From an uncultured Bacteroidota bacterium (GTDB lineage: Bacteria; Bacteroidota; Rhodothermia; Rhodothermales; Salinibacteraceae), in assembly GCA_913055845.1 (NCBI GenBank), contig CAJXKO010000004.1, positions 21,593-85,592 on the forward strand: a DNA stretch of 64,000 bases. The letters run 5' to 3'. The notes beneath the pieces are model-generated. The model saw nothing but the letters and a program-made list of their open reading frames with translations, searched no databases and was not told the DNA's origin. Position 1 is the stretch's first letter. The number at the start of each line of letters is the position of its first letter. A program made the translations under genes and the position numbers. Below, in pieces: positions 45,153 to 54,361 of the stretch.

Positions 45153-46381
45153 TTTCCTCCCTCCTCGGTCGACCCTCTTTCCCCGACGATTCGCCCCTCC
45201 AATCCATGCCCACCGTCTGGCCCCCCTTCAGATCTCGCACATCGCGCCGCACCGCATCGCTAATCCTGAGCGCAGTTGTGCTGCTGGGCGTCCTGGCGAG
45301 CACCAGTGGCTGCGAGGACCAGCAGGTGTCGGACGCCTCGGCAAAGGCCCCGTCCGAGCCCAAAACCCGCGTGGAGACGCTCGTTCTGGCTCCCACCTCG
45401 TTCACCGACGTCATTGAACTGACCGGCAGCGTGGAGGCGCTCGACGACGCTACGCTCTCGGCCCAGACCAACGGCACTGTGACGATGCTGCGCGACCGGG
45501 GCACGCGTGTCCAGGAGGGCGAACTAGTGGCCGCCATCGACGCCGACGAGGCGCAGGCGGCCGTGGTGCAGGCGCGGGCCCAGTACGACCTGGCTCAGGA
45601 CCGCTTCGAGCGGCAGCAGCCCCTCTACCGCGACTCCGTGATCAGCGCACTGGAATTCGAGCAGGTCCGCTCGGAACGCAACCAGGCACGGGCCGCCCTC
45701 ACCCAGGCCGAAAAGCGGCTTACCAACACACGCATCGAAGCCCCTTTCGACGGCACCGTCGAAGAGCGCTTCATCGAAAAAGGCGAACAGGCGGCCCCCG
45801 GGACCCAGGTGGCCCGCCTCGTCAACACACGCCGCGTGAAAGTCACCGCGGGCGTGCCGGAGCGCTACGCCAACGACATTCGGGAGGGCACGCCCGTACA
45901 GCTCGACTTTCGCCGCTACAACGCCGGCGTGCGCACCGCCGAGGCCTCATTCGTCGGCAGTGCCATCGACCCCGACAGCCGCACCTTCCCCATCGAGGTC
46001 ACAGTTTCCAACGAGAACGACCGCTTGAAGCCCTCGATGGGCGTAACCCTGCGGGTGACTCGTGCCGTGCTTGACAGTGCGGTCGTAATTCCGCGCTCGG
46101 CCGTGATCCGGGACGAGACAGGACCACACGTCTATGTGGCCGACCGCACCGACAGCATCGCGGTCGCTCGCAACCGCGACCTGGTTCTGGGCCCCGCTAC
46201 CGGTGGGCGCGTCGTGGCCGATTCAGGCCTTGCAGCGGGCGACGAGGTGGTGATCGTGGGTCAAAACAATGCGTCGCCCGGCGCCCCGCTGGAGATTGCC
46301 CAGCAGTACAACCGCACTACGGCCGCCGGCACGCCCTACACGGACAAATCGGACCTTCCTACCCCTCCGACCGACGAGTGA
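45149..46381 (+). CDS. RND efflux periplasmic adaptor (MFP) lipoprotein
   Basis: 410 residues starting in an ATGA overlap with the TolC stop; ATG 45206 is an alternative that gives a cleaner lipoprotein signal (LILSAVVLLGVLASTSGC). The barrel-sandwich hybrid halves flank a hairpin: LTGSVEALDDATLSAQTNGTVTMLRDRGTRVQEGELVAAIDADEAQAAVVQARAQYDLAQDRFERQQ and the return RNQARAALTQAEKRLTNTRIEAPFDGTVEERFIEKGEQAAPGTQVARLVN. A beta-barrel domain and membrane-proximal domain (AVLDSAVVIPRSAVIRDETGPHVYVAD) follow. It links the inner-membrane RND pump to the TolC-like channel. The short hairpin is typical of HlyD/AcrA-type adaptors. Confidence 0.92.
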   Translation: MISSLLGRPSFPDDSPLQSMPTVWPPFRSRTSRRTASLILSAVVLLGVLASTSGCEDQQVSDASAKAPSEPKTRVETLVLAPTSFTDVIELTGSVEALDDATLSAQTNGTVTMLRDRGTRVQEGELVAAIDADEAQAAVVQARAQYDLAQDRFERQQPLYRDSVISALEFEQVRSERNQARAALTQAEKRLTNTRIEAPFDGTVEERFIEKGEQAAPGTQVARLVNTRRVKVTAGVPERYANDIREGTPVQLDFRRYNAGVRTAEASFVGSAIDPDSRTFPIEVTVSNENDRLKPSMGVTLRVTRAVLDSAVVIPRSAVIRDETGPHVYVADRTDSIAVARNRDLVLGPATGGRVVADSGLAAGDEVVIVGQNNASPGAPLEIAQQYNRTTAAGTPYTDKSDLPTPPTDE

Positions 46382-46478
46382 TGCGCGTTCTCAACAGGCG
46401 AACTTTCCAGCCCTCGCCGCTGCACGCCCCTCTCCCTGACGGCCGACGCTCTGCTCCACCCGACCCGACGCTTTTGCG

Positions 46479-49400
46479 ATGAAGATCACCAACCTGTCCA
46501 TCAAGTACCGGACGGCCATCGCCGTCTTTACCCTGCTTCTGGCGATCGGGGGCCTGGCCAGTTACCTCACAATTCCAAAGGAGTCGAACCCGTCGATCGA
46601 GTTTCCGCAAATCGTGGTGACCTCCATTTACCCGGGCGCCAGCCCGAGCGACGTGGAGTCGACAGTGAGCCAAGTCGTCGAGCAGGAGATCAGCTCCATC
46701 AACGGCATCGACGAGATGCGCTCCACCTCCTCGGAAGGCGTTTCCACGGTCGTCGTGGAGTTTACCCCCGACGTAGACACCGACAAGGCCTACCAGGAGG
46801 TGAACCGGGCCGTTGACCGCGCCCAACCGGACCTGCCGGACGCAGTAGAGGAGCCGCTAGTCGACGAGATCAACACCGACGACTTCCCCATCATGACCCT
46901 CAACCTGTCGGGCACCTACTCATTGGCCCGGCTCAAGGAGGTGGCCGAGGACCTTCAGGACGACCTCGAAGGCATTTCTACCGTGCTGGAGGCCAACATT
47001 ATCGGGGGGCTCACGCGCGAAGTCCAGGTCAACGTGGACCTATCGGCCCTCAAGACACACGGGGTATCGTTCAACGACCTCATCAGCACCATCCAACAGG
47101 AAAACACCAACATCCCCGGCGGCTCCATCGACGTGGACCGTCTCAACTACCTGGTGCGGGTGGACGGTCAGTTCGACGAACCGGCCGATCAGATCGAGGA
47201 ACTGGTGGTGAAGACAACTGAGAACGGTCGGAGCGTGCACGTACGCGACGTGGCGGACGTCGTCTTCGGGTTCAAAGACCGTGAGTCGTACTCCCGCCTC
47301 CGCATCCTGAAACGCGAGAATGAGGCGGGCGAAACGGTGGCCGTGCCCGCGTCGGAGCGCCGCACCGCACAGGTCATCTCACTGAACGTGAAGAAGCGAC
47401 CCGGAGCCAACATCCTGGAGACGTCTGATGCAGTGAAGGCGACGCTCGACCAGTTCGACTTTCCGAGCGGCACGGAGGTCCTCATTACCGGTGATCAGAG
47501 CGAGAACGTGCAGTCGCTGGTCACGGACCTGGAGAACAACATCATCAGCGGTCTGATCTTCGTGATCGCCGTGCTCTTGTTTTTCCTCGGGGTGCGCAAC
47601 GCGACGCTCGTAGGGATTGCCATTCCGCTGTCGATGTTTACGAGCTTTCTGGTGTTTCAGGCGCTAGGACAGACGCTTAACTTCATCATCCTCTTCTCGC
47701 TGATCATCGCACTGGGGATGCTGGTGGACAATGCGGTCGTGGTGATCGAGAACATCTACCGCTTCCGGGAAGAGGGCTATTCGCGCTGGGAGGCCGCACG
47801 CTTGGGGACCGCCGAGGTGGGCGGCCCGGTGGTGGCCGCCACCGCTACCACGGTGTCGGCCTTCGTGCCCATGCTCTTCTGGCCCGGCATCATCGGAGAG
47901 TTCATGAGCTACCTGCCACTTACCCTCATCATCACGCTCGCGAGCTCGCTGTTCGTAGCGCTCGTGATCAACCCAGTCATCACGGGCTTCTTCGTGCAGG
48001 TGAAGGGGCGCGAAAACGGGGAGGCCGACTCAACCAAGTGGCCGGCGATTGCGCGCTACGGTGGGGGAGTGCTCATTCTACTGCTGAGCATCACGCTGGG
48101 CCTCGCGAACTGGAAGACACTCGTGGTAATCGGGATCGCCCTGCCGGTCCTCTACCTGCTCCACGTGTATGTGATGTCGCCCATCGGCGACCGCTTCGTA
48201 GAGCGCGGTCTGCCGAACCTCATCCAGTGGTACCGCAGCTACCTGGAGCGCATGCTGAAACGGGACTACACGCCCGGATACGCCTATGTGCGTAATACAG
48301 GGGCTCTCGCGGCCCTCGCCCTCGGGACGGTGCTTTCGGGACTTGGCGGCCTAGTGTGGCTCGCTGCCGGCCAGACGGCGGGCCTGCTACTCCTGGTGCC
48401 GGGCGGGGCCTTCGCCGCGCTGGGGGGGCTGGGCGTGGTGCTGCACACGCTGGAGAGCATCTACCTCGGCGGCTGGACGAGCGTTAAGGTGGGCGGCGGC
48501 CTCTTCGCCGTTATGCTCGCGGTCTTAGGCATGAACTACGCCACGGGGGGGCTTCCCCTTCCAGTCCTGCTGCGGCTCATGGTCGCTCCTACCGGAATCG
48601 TCGTCATTGGCCTGCTCGGGGCGCTGTTCAACAGGAGCGACCATCTTCTCATCACAGACAACCGCGCAGCCCTGCTCAATGGCTCACTGGGCGGCCTCGT
48701 TCTCATCGCGGGCCTTTTCCTCGTCGCTCCCACGGGACAGGCCTTTTTCCCGGACACCGACCCGAACCGCGTGCAGATCAACGTGGAAGCTCCACTCGGC
48801 ACCAACGTCGAAACCTCCAACACCATTGCCCAAACGGCGGAGGAACGGATTCTGCAGCTGCTAGACCAAAACCCCAACTCTGAGGCCAACATCGAAAACC
48901 TGTTGGTGAACGTAGGGGTGGGGGGCGACGCTCAGTTTGGCGGTGGGGCACAGTCTCCGGAGCGGTCGCGGATCTCACTCAATATGGTAGACTACGCGGA
49001 GCGGCCGGAGTCCTCCAGCCGCACACTGGAGAAGCTGCGGGGCCAGCTGCAGGGCATTCCCGGCACCGAAATTGAGTTTACCAAGCAGGAACAGGGCCCG
49101 CCCACCGGCCCCCCGGTAAACATCGAAATCTCGGGGCCTAAGTTTGATCAGATCGTGCAGATCTCAAAGGCGGTGAAGAAGCGCCTGACCGACGCGGCCC
49201 AGAGTGGCCAGTTGCCGGGCCTCGTGGACGTGAGTGATAACCTCAACACGGGCCGCCCGGAGGTACAAGTCGACGTGGACCGTGAGCAGGCCGCCGAGTA
49301 CGGACTATCAACCAGTCAAATCGCTCAGACTGTCCGCTCGGCCATCCAGGGCGTGGAGGCCGACACCTACCGCAGCGGCGAAGACGAGTACGACATTACC

Positions 49401-50411
49401 GTACGCCTCCAGTCCTCGGACCGCGCTACGCTCGAAAGCCTCGAAAATCTCACCGTCACCAATCTGCGGGGCCAGCAGATTCCCCTCACGTCAGTGGCCG
49501 ATATCGAAGAGGGCACCGGCTTTGGCTCCATCACCCGCATCGACCAGAACCGCGTGGTCACGGTGTCCGGCGACGCGGCCCCCGGCTACAACGGCCCGGA
49601 CGTGCTCACTCGCGTGCAGAACGAACTTGCCGAGTATCGACAGGGCCTACCGCCCGGATACACCATGGAGTACACCGGTGGCAACGAGGAACAGCAGGAG
49701 TCCTTCGGCTTCCTCACCACGGCGCTCGCCATTGGGGCGTCGCTCATCTTCATCATCCTCATCATCGAATTCAACTCCATAAGTGCACCGTTCATCATTA
49801 TGGCCGCGGTGGGACTGAGTCTCATCGGTGTGCTGCTCGGCCTCATTCTCACCCGCACACCGTTCAACCTCTTCACCTTTATCGGCATCATCGCCCTGGC
49901 CGGCATCGTGGTAAACAACAACATCGTGCTGGTCGACTACATCATGCAACTGCGCGGGCGGGGGTCGGAGAAGCGCGACGCCATCATTGAGGGAGGCGCC
50001 ACACGCCTGCGCCCGGTGTTGCTTACGGCGCTGACCACCATCCTCGGCCTCGTGCCCCTCACCTTTGGAATTAACGTCGACTTTGTGGGCCTGCTGACCG
50101 ACTTTGCCCCCAACTTTGAGTTTGGCAGCGAGAACACACAGTTCTGGGGGCCCATGGGCACAGCTATCATCTCGGGCCTTACGTTCGCCACCTTTCTCAC
50201 ACTCGTGATCGTGCCGGTGATGTACTCTGTGTTCGACTCGGTGAGCCTGCGCGTGACGGAAGCCTTCGGTGGCAGTGTGGACAACGCCGCGATTGTGAGC
50301 GACACGGTGGTCACCGAAAGCCTGCTCGACGACGGGGTCCCCGGCGACGGGGCCCCTACGCCCTCCTCTGACGCCCACTCGCCCCCCCCAGAGCGCCCAC
50401 CCGACGCGTAG
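46479..50411 (+). CDS. RND-family efflux permease, enlarged
   Basis: 1310 residues against about 1030-1050 for AcrB. N-terminus MKITNLSIKYRTAIAVFTLLLAIGGL, porter domain starting YPGASPSDVESTVSQVVEQEISSINGIDEM. The TM4 motif GMLVDNAVVVIENIYRFREEG keeps the first of the two AcrB Asp residues but has Asn for the second. The second half is seen in FFPDTDPNRVQINVEAPLGT and the TM10 region LAGIVVNNNIVLVDYIMQLRGRG, where the AcrB Lys is absent. Between PVITGFFV (about 497) and FFPDTDP (about 754) there are about 257 residues, compared with about 110 in AcrB, filled with extra hydrophobic helices. Proton-driven export; substrate unknown. Last gene of the operon. Confidence 0.93.
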   Translation: MKITNLSIKYRTAIAVFTLLLAIGGLASYLTIPKESNPSIEFPQIVVTSIYPGASPSDVESTVSQVVEQEISSINGIDEMRSTSSEGVSTVVVEFTPDVDTDKAYQEVNRAVDRAQPDLPDAVEEPLVDEINTDDFPIMTLNLSGTYSLARLKEVAEDLQDDLEGISTVLEANIIGGLTREVQVNVDLSALKTHGVSFNDLISTIQQENTNIPGGSIDVDRLNYLVRVDGQFDEPADQIEELVVKTTENGRSVHVRDVADVVFGFKDRESYSRLRILKRENEAGETVAVPASERRTAQVISLNVKKRPGANILETSDAVKATLDQFDFPSGTEVLITGDQSENVQSLVTDLENNIISGLIFVIAVLLFFLGVRNATLVGIAIPLSMFTSFLVFQALGQTLNFIILFSLIIALGMLVDNAVVVIENIYRFREEGYSRWEAARLGTAEVGGPVVAATATTVSAFVPMLFWPGIIGEFMSYLPLTLIITLASSLFVALVINPVITGFFVQVKGRENGEADSTKWPAIARYGGGVLILLLSITLGLANWKTLVVIGIALPVLYLLHVYVMSPIGDRFVERGLPNLIQWYRSYLERMLKRDYTPGYAYVRNTGALAALALGTVLSGLGGLVWLAAGQTAGLLLLVPGGAFAALGGLGVVLHTLESIYLGGWTSVKVGGGLFAVMLAVLGMNYATGGLPLPVLLRLMVAPTGIVVIGLLGALFNRSDHLLITDNRAALLNGSLGGLVLIAGLFLVAPTGQAFFPDTDPNRVQINVEAPLGTNVETSNTIAQTAEERILQLLDQNPNSEANIENLLVNVGVGGDAQFGGGAQSPERSRISLNMVDYAERPESSSRTLEKLRGQLQGIPGTEIEFTKQEQGPPTGPPVNIEISGPKFDQIVQISKAVKKRLTDAAQSGQLPGLVDVSDNLNTGRPEVQVDVDREQAAEYGLSTSQIAQTVRSAIQGVEADTYRSGEDEYDITVRLQSSDRATLESLENLTVTNLRGQQIPLTSVADIEEGTGFGSITRIDQNRVVTVSGDAAPGYNGPDVLTRVQNELAEYRQGLPPGYTMEYTGGNEEQQESFGFLTTALAIGASLIFIILIIEFNSISAPFIIMAAVGLSLIGVLLGLILTRTPFNLFTFIGIIALAGIVVNNNIVLVDYIMQLRGRGSEKRDAIIEGGATRLRPVLLTALTTILGLVPLTFGINVDFVGLLTDFAPNFEFGSENTQFWGPMGTAIISGLTFATFLTLVIVPVMYSVFDSVSLRVTEAFGGSVDNAAIVSDTVVTESLLDDGVPGDGAPTPSSDAHSPPPERPPDA

Positions 50412-50519
50412 CGCCCCACAACTCCTTCCGTCCCCTCCTTCATTGAAACTTTCTCGGGAGGCGAGACATCAGGGACACAAGACGATCCCGACTATTCACC
50501 TCATCATCCCACGTCAAAC

Positions 50520-51335
50520 ATGGCTCCCAATACGTCCCTTAATCCACGGTCATTTCGGGATCGCGACGACTCGCTTCTCAAGCAGCTTGGTCATACCGCA
50601 CTTCACACCCTCGACGCCCTGTACGGCCGGTTCTCAAAAGTGGGCGACACGCCCGTCCACGATCCATCCATCCTTCCGGGAACGTCCCGCTTGGAGGCCC
50701 ACTGGACCGAAATTCGCGATGAACTCGATGATCTGCTCCGCTACCGTGACGCACTGCCCAACTTCCACGACGTGGCGGAGGACGCGTCGACCATCTCGCA
50801 GGGCGACGACTGGAAGACGTTTTTCCTCTACGGGTACGGCCTGAAAGTGGAAGAAAACTGCGCCCGCTGCCCCCGCACCACGGAACTCATTGAGCAGGTC
50901 CCCGGCATGACGACGGCGTTTTTCTCCATCCTCTCCCCCGGCAAGCACATTCCGGCCCACCGTGGGCCCTACAAGGGCGTGCTTCGCTACCACTTGGGAC
51001 TGAAGGTACCCACACACGCTGCGCGGTGCCGCATCCGCGTGGACGACCACATTTTGCACTGGGAAGAGGGGCGAGGCATTGTGTTCGATGACACCTACGA
51101 CCACGAGGTCTGGAACGAAACCGAGGAGGAACGGGCCATTCTCTTCCTTGACGTGAAGCGCCCCATGCACCAACCGCTGGCCGGCCTTAACGATTTGCTA
51201 CTGGGCCTCCTCCGATATACCCCCGCCGTCCAGAACGCCCGCGAGAACCAGCGACAGTGGACCAAGCGGCTGGCTCAAATGGAGCAGGGAAACGGGCGCC
51301 CTGCGGCGCCCCCCCCGGCCGAACCTTCAGGATGA
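50520..51335 (+). CDS. Aspartyl/asparaginyl beta-hydroxylase domain protein
   Basis: 271 residues. The central double-stranded beta-helix carries the family's iron and 2-oxoglutarate motifs: AFFSILSPGKHIPAHRGPYKGVLRYHLGLKVP (first His; His-Arg-Gly pattern) and GIVFDDTYDHEVWNETEEERAILFLDVKRPM (second His; Arg for 2-oxoglutarate). Also GYGLKVEENCARCPRTTELIEQVPGMTTAFFS, as in bacterial AspH/LpxO relatives. Such enzymes hydroxylate protein Asp/Asn side chains or lipid A acyl chains; which applies is not clear, and no N-terminal membrane anchor is seen. It is on the same strand 108 bp after the RND gene, but no functional link is evident. Confidence 0.85.
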   Translation: MAPNTSLNPRSFRDRDDSLLKQLGHTALHTLDALYGRFSKVGDTPVHDPSILPGTSRLEAHWTEIRDELDDLLRYRDALPNFHDVAEDASTISQGDDWKTFFLYGYGLKVEENCARCPRTTELIEQVPGMTTAFFSILSPGKHIPAHRGPYKGVLRYHLGLKVPTHAARCRIRVDDHILHWEEGRGIVFDDTYDHEVWNETEEERAILFLDVKRPMHQPLAGLNDLLLGLLRYTPAVQNARENQRQWTKRLAQMEQGNGRPAAPPPAEPSG

Positions 51336-51546
51336 TCGCCGGGTCTGGTGTGGGACCATCGTCTCCGCACCCGGCGGGGGAACAGGTTCTTCATCTGCTT
51401 GGTCTGTTCCTCCCCAAAGAAACTGAACGGGCATGTCTGCATTTATCGGGGGTCCTACGGCAGCATTCCTATTGTCCCGTGACCAATGACGGCCGCGTCC
51501 ACCGGGGCCCGGCCTGCTGAATTTTTTCAGTTCCCTTTTTTCTCGA
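51336..51546. other. Structured 211-bp gap before the CNNM-like gene
   Basis: Two dyads are visible: GCCGGGT...ACCCGGC (7-bp arms, about 23-nt loop, starting near 51342) and GGAACAG-N18-CTGTTCC (starting near 51379). A T-rich stretch just before the ATG (TTTTTTCAGTTCCCTTTTTT) follows. No ORF. It could contain the terminator of the upstream gene and a promoter for the next. Confidence 0.35.
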
Positions 51547-52746
51547 ATGGGCTTACTCGCTCTTTACGTTGCGCTGGCGATTGGCGTCTCCTTCCTGTGT
51601 TCGATGATGGAGGCCGTCCTACTGAGCGTAACGCCGTCGTACGTGGCGGCGCTGGAACGAGAAGGGAGTGCCGTGGGGGAGCGGCTGCATCAGTTCAAGG
51701 AGAACGTGGACCGTCCGCTGGCCGCGATCCTGAGCCTGAACACGATTGCCCATACAGTGGGGGCGGCAGGGGTGGGAGCCCAGGCGGCCATCGTCTTTGG
51801 GGAGGCCTACACGGGCATCGTCGCGGCGGTTTTGACCCTTCTGATCCTCGTCCTGTCGGAAATTATCCCGAAGACGCTCGGCGCAGTCTACTGGAGGACC
51901 CTCACTCCCACCATCGTGCGCCTCCTCACGGGCACCATCCTCGCGATGTGGCCGCTCGTGAAGCTGTCACAGGGCCTTACGTACCTCCTGTCCCGGAAGG
52001 ACGACGAGGCCGCTTTCAGCCGGGAGGAATTTACCGCGATGGCCGAGTTGGGCGAGGAGGAAGGCGTATTCGAAGAAAAGGAGTCGCGCATCCTGCGCAA
52101 CCTGTTCCGGTTCAACTCCCTCCGGGTGAAGGACGTGATGACGCCCCGTACCGTCATTTTTAACTTGCCCGAGGATACCACCATTGGCGACGTAGTGGAG
52201 GAGCACGACGAGTTTCGCTTCTCCCGCATTCCGGTGTACGACGACGATCCGGACGACATCACCGGTTACGTACTCAAGGATGAGATGCTGCTGCGGGCCG
52301 CGCAGGAGGAGTTTGACGTGTCCCTGGCCGACATGGCCCGCGACATCCTGGTGGTCCATGAGACCCTGCCCCTTCCCGACCTCCTGGAACGGCTGCTCGA
52401 CCGCCTGGAGCACATTGCCCTGGTGGTGGACGAGTACGGGGGCGTGGCGGGGGTCGTAACCATGGAGGATGTAGTAGAGACGCTTCTGGGCCTGGAGATT
52501 GTCGACGAGGCCGACTCGGTCGAAGACATGCAGGCCCTGGCCCGCAAACAGTGGTTCCGTCGGGCCCGCGAATTGGGTATGGTGTCGGAGGAAGCCCTCG
52601 AAACCCCCACCGCTCCCGACACTGAGGAACTGGAAGAAACGGTTCTGCAACGCAATCTGCCGAACGACGAGGAAGATTCGACCGTGGCCACCGAGATGTC
52701 CGAAATGGCCCGTCGATCCTCGTCGGACGCCTCGGCGGACGAATAA
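51547..52746 (+). CDS. CNNM/DUF21-CBS membrane protein (CorC/HlyC-related)
   Basis: 399 residues. An N-terminal DUF21/CNNM transmembrane domain (about 1-150) has LLALYVALAIGVSFLCSMMEAVLLSVTPSYVAALEREG, NTIAHTVGAAGVGAQAAIVFG and SEIIPKTLGAVYWRTL. Two CBS domains (about 195-315) contain VKDVMTPRTVIFNLPEDTTIGDVVEEHDEFRFSRIPVYDDDPDDITGYVLKDEML and HIALVVDEYGGVAGVVTMEDVVETLLGLEIVDE. The C-terminal CorC_HlyC domain is missing; an acidic Ser/Glu tail ends the protein. The family is linked to Mg2+/Co2+ (or Na+) transport and its regulation. ATG 51547 follows a T/C-rich leader without Shine-Dalgarno. It lies 24 bp upstream of mpl. Confidence 0.9.
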   Translation: MGLLALYVALAIGVSFLCSMMEAVLLSVTPSYVAALEREGSAVGERLHQFKENVDRPLAAILSLNTIAHTVGAAGVGAQAAIVFGEAYTGIVAAVLTLLILVLSEIIPKTLGAVYWRTLTPTIVRLLTGTILAMWPLVKLSQGLTYLLSRKDDEAAFSREEFTAMAELGEEEGVFEEKESRILRNLFRFNSLRVKDVMTPRTVIFNLPEDTTIGDVVEEHDEFRFSRIPVYDDDPDDITGYVLKDEMLLRAAQEEFDVSLADMARDILVVHETLPLPDLLERLLDRLEHIALVVDEYGGVAGVVTMEDVVETLLGLEIVDEADSVEDMQALARKQWFRRARELGMVSEEALETPTAPDTEELEETVLQRNLPNDEEDSTVATEMSEMARRSSSDASADE

Positions 52747-52770
52747 TTCCACCGCTCCACTGGTCGCCGC

Positions 52771-54249
52771 ATGCCCCGCCCCCTCGACGCGCTGCCGGAC
52801 GCTGCGCTCCGTCGGTTCTCGCGTCCGGACGTTCCCCCCCCCGAAGCCCTTGAAGACGTGCACCTCATCGGCATTTGTGGCACGGGCATGGGCGCCCTGG
52901 CCGGGCTCTTCCAGCAGGCTGGATTCACCGTACGAGGGAGCGACGACGGTGTATACCCCCCCATGAGCACCCACCTCGCCGAGCAGGAGATTCCGGTACA
53001 GGAGGGCTACGACCCGGCGCATCTCGATCCGCCCCCCGACCTCACAGTCGTGGGCAACGCCTGCCCCCCCACCCATCCGGAAGCCGCCTACGCCCGCGAG
53101 GAAGGACTGGTGCAGCAGTCGTTTCCGGAGGCCCTGGCGCATAACTTCCTCACCGAGGCCCGTCGTCCACTCGTCGTGACCGGCACGCACGGCAAAACCA
53201 CCACGACGGGCTTGCTCGTACACCTCCTGCGTCACGCCGGCCGCGACCCGGGCTTCCTGATCGGGGGCGTTACACAGCGCACCGGCGAAAGCTACGCACT
53301 AGGCGCGGACGCACCCTTCGTGGTTGAGGGGGACGAGTACGACAGCGCCTACTTTGACAAGCGGCCCAAATTCATGCACTATCGGCCGCACGCCGCCGTC
53401 GTTACCTCCCTGGAGTTCGACCACGCCGACATTTTTGTTGATCGGGACGACTACCGTGGGGCCTTCAAGGACTTCGTCGGTCTGCTCGACGCCGACGGGC
53501 TCCTCGCCCTCTGCGGCGACGCCCCGGAGGTACGCGCCCTCGCTCCCCACACAAGGGCCACCGTTCGCACCTACGGCCTGGCTGCCGACAACGACGTGCG
53601 GGCCGAGAACGTGACCTTAACCGATACGGGACCGTCGTTCACGCTCCGGATGGACGGTCGATGCGAAGACGTGACCCTCCCCCTTCCGGGCCGCCACAAC
53701 GTACAGAACGCCCTGGCGGCAGCCATGCTAGCCCACTCCGAAGGCGTATCGCTTCCGGAGATTGCGGCGGGACTCGCGGCGTTCGAGGGCATGAAGCGGC
53801 GCCAAGAGGTTCGCGGTCGCCCCAATGACGTGCTCGTAATCGACGACTTTGCGCACCATCCCACGGCCGTGCGGGCGACCGTTCAGGCCCTTCGCGACGC
53901 CCATCCCGATCGCCGGCTGGTGGCCATCTTCGAGCCTCGCTCCAATACGAGCCGCCGCGCGCACTTCCAGGCGGACTACGGACGGGCCTTCGACGCGGCC
54001 GACCACGTGCTCCTCAAGGCCCCACCGGTGCGCCACAACGACGACCCCGACGCGATGCTCGACGCGGACGCTGTAGTCCAGACGATCCGCGACCGCGGCA
54101 CCCCCGCCGAGGCCTTCGACGACGTGAACGCCGTCCTCCCCACACTGGTGGACACCCTTCGCCCGGGCGACGTGGCGCTTCTCATGAGCAACGGCAGCTT
54201 CGGTGGCCTGCCCGAGCGTTTGCCAGCGGCGTTGGAGAATGCCGCGTAG
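52771..54249 (+). CDS. mpl: UDP-N-acetylmuramate:L-Ala-gamma-D-Glu-meso-DAP ligase Mpl
   Basis: 492-residue Mur ligase of the peptidoglycan recycling type, which joins recovered tripeptide to UDP-MurNAc. N-domain: VHLIGICGTGMGALAGLFQQAGFTVRGSDDGVYPPMSTHL. ATP site: VVTGTHGKTTTTGLLVHLL. Then FVVEGDEYDSAYFDKRPKFMHYRPHAAVVTSLEFDHADIF, distinctive for Mpl over MurC, and LPGRHNVQNALAAAMLA. C-domain: VLVIDDFAHHPTAVRATVQALRDAHPDRRLVAIFEPRSNTSRR. Normal length (E. coli Mpl is about 457) with a short N-terminal leader. Cytosolic. Probably co-transcribed with the CNNM-like gene. Confidence 0.93.
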   Translation: MPRPLDALPDAALRRFSRPDVPPPEALEDVHLIGICGTGMGALAGLFQQAGFTVRGSDDGVYPPMSTHLAEQEIPVQEGYDPAHLDPPPDLTVVGNACPPTHPEAAYAREEGLVQQSFPEALAHNFLTEARRPLVVTGTHGKTTTTGLLVHLLRHAGRDPGFLIGGVTQRTGESYALGADAPFVVEGDEYDSAYFDKRPKFMHYRPHAAVVTSLEFDHADIFVDRDDYRGAFKDFVGLLDADGLLALCGDAPEVRALAPHTRATVRTYGLAADNDVRAENVTLTDTGPSFTLRMDGRCEDVTLPLPGRHNVQNALAAAMLAHSEGVSLPEIAAGLAAFEGMKRRQEVRGRPNDVLVIDDFAHHPTAVRATVQALRDAHPDRRLVAIFEPRSNTSRRAHFQADYGRAFDAADHVLLKAPPVRHNDDPDAMLDADAVVQTIRDRGTPAEAFDDVNAVLPTLVDTLRPGDVALLMSNGSFGGLPERLPAALENAA

Positions 54250-54361
54250 CCCACCCGAGGCGAACTGTGGGTCCTCACGCTTACACGGCAGACACTCAGC
54301 GGCGACACACCCCGAAGCCGCCCTGTGGACGAAACGATGCGCCTCCGCTCACTCTTGACTT

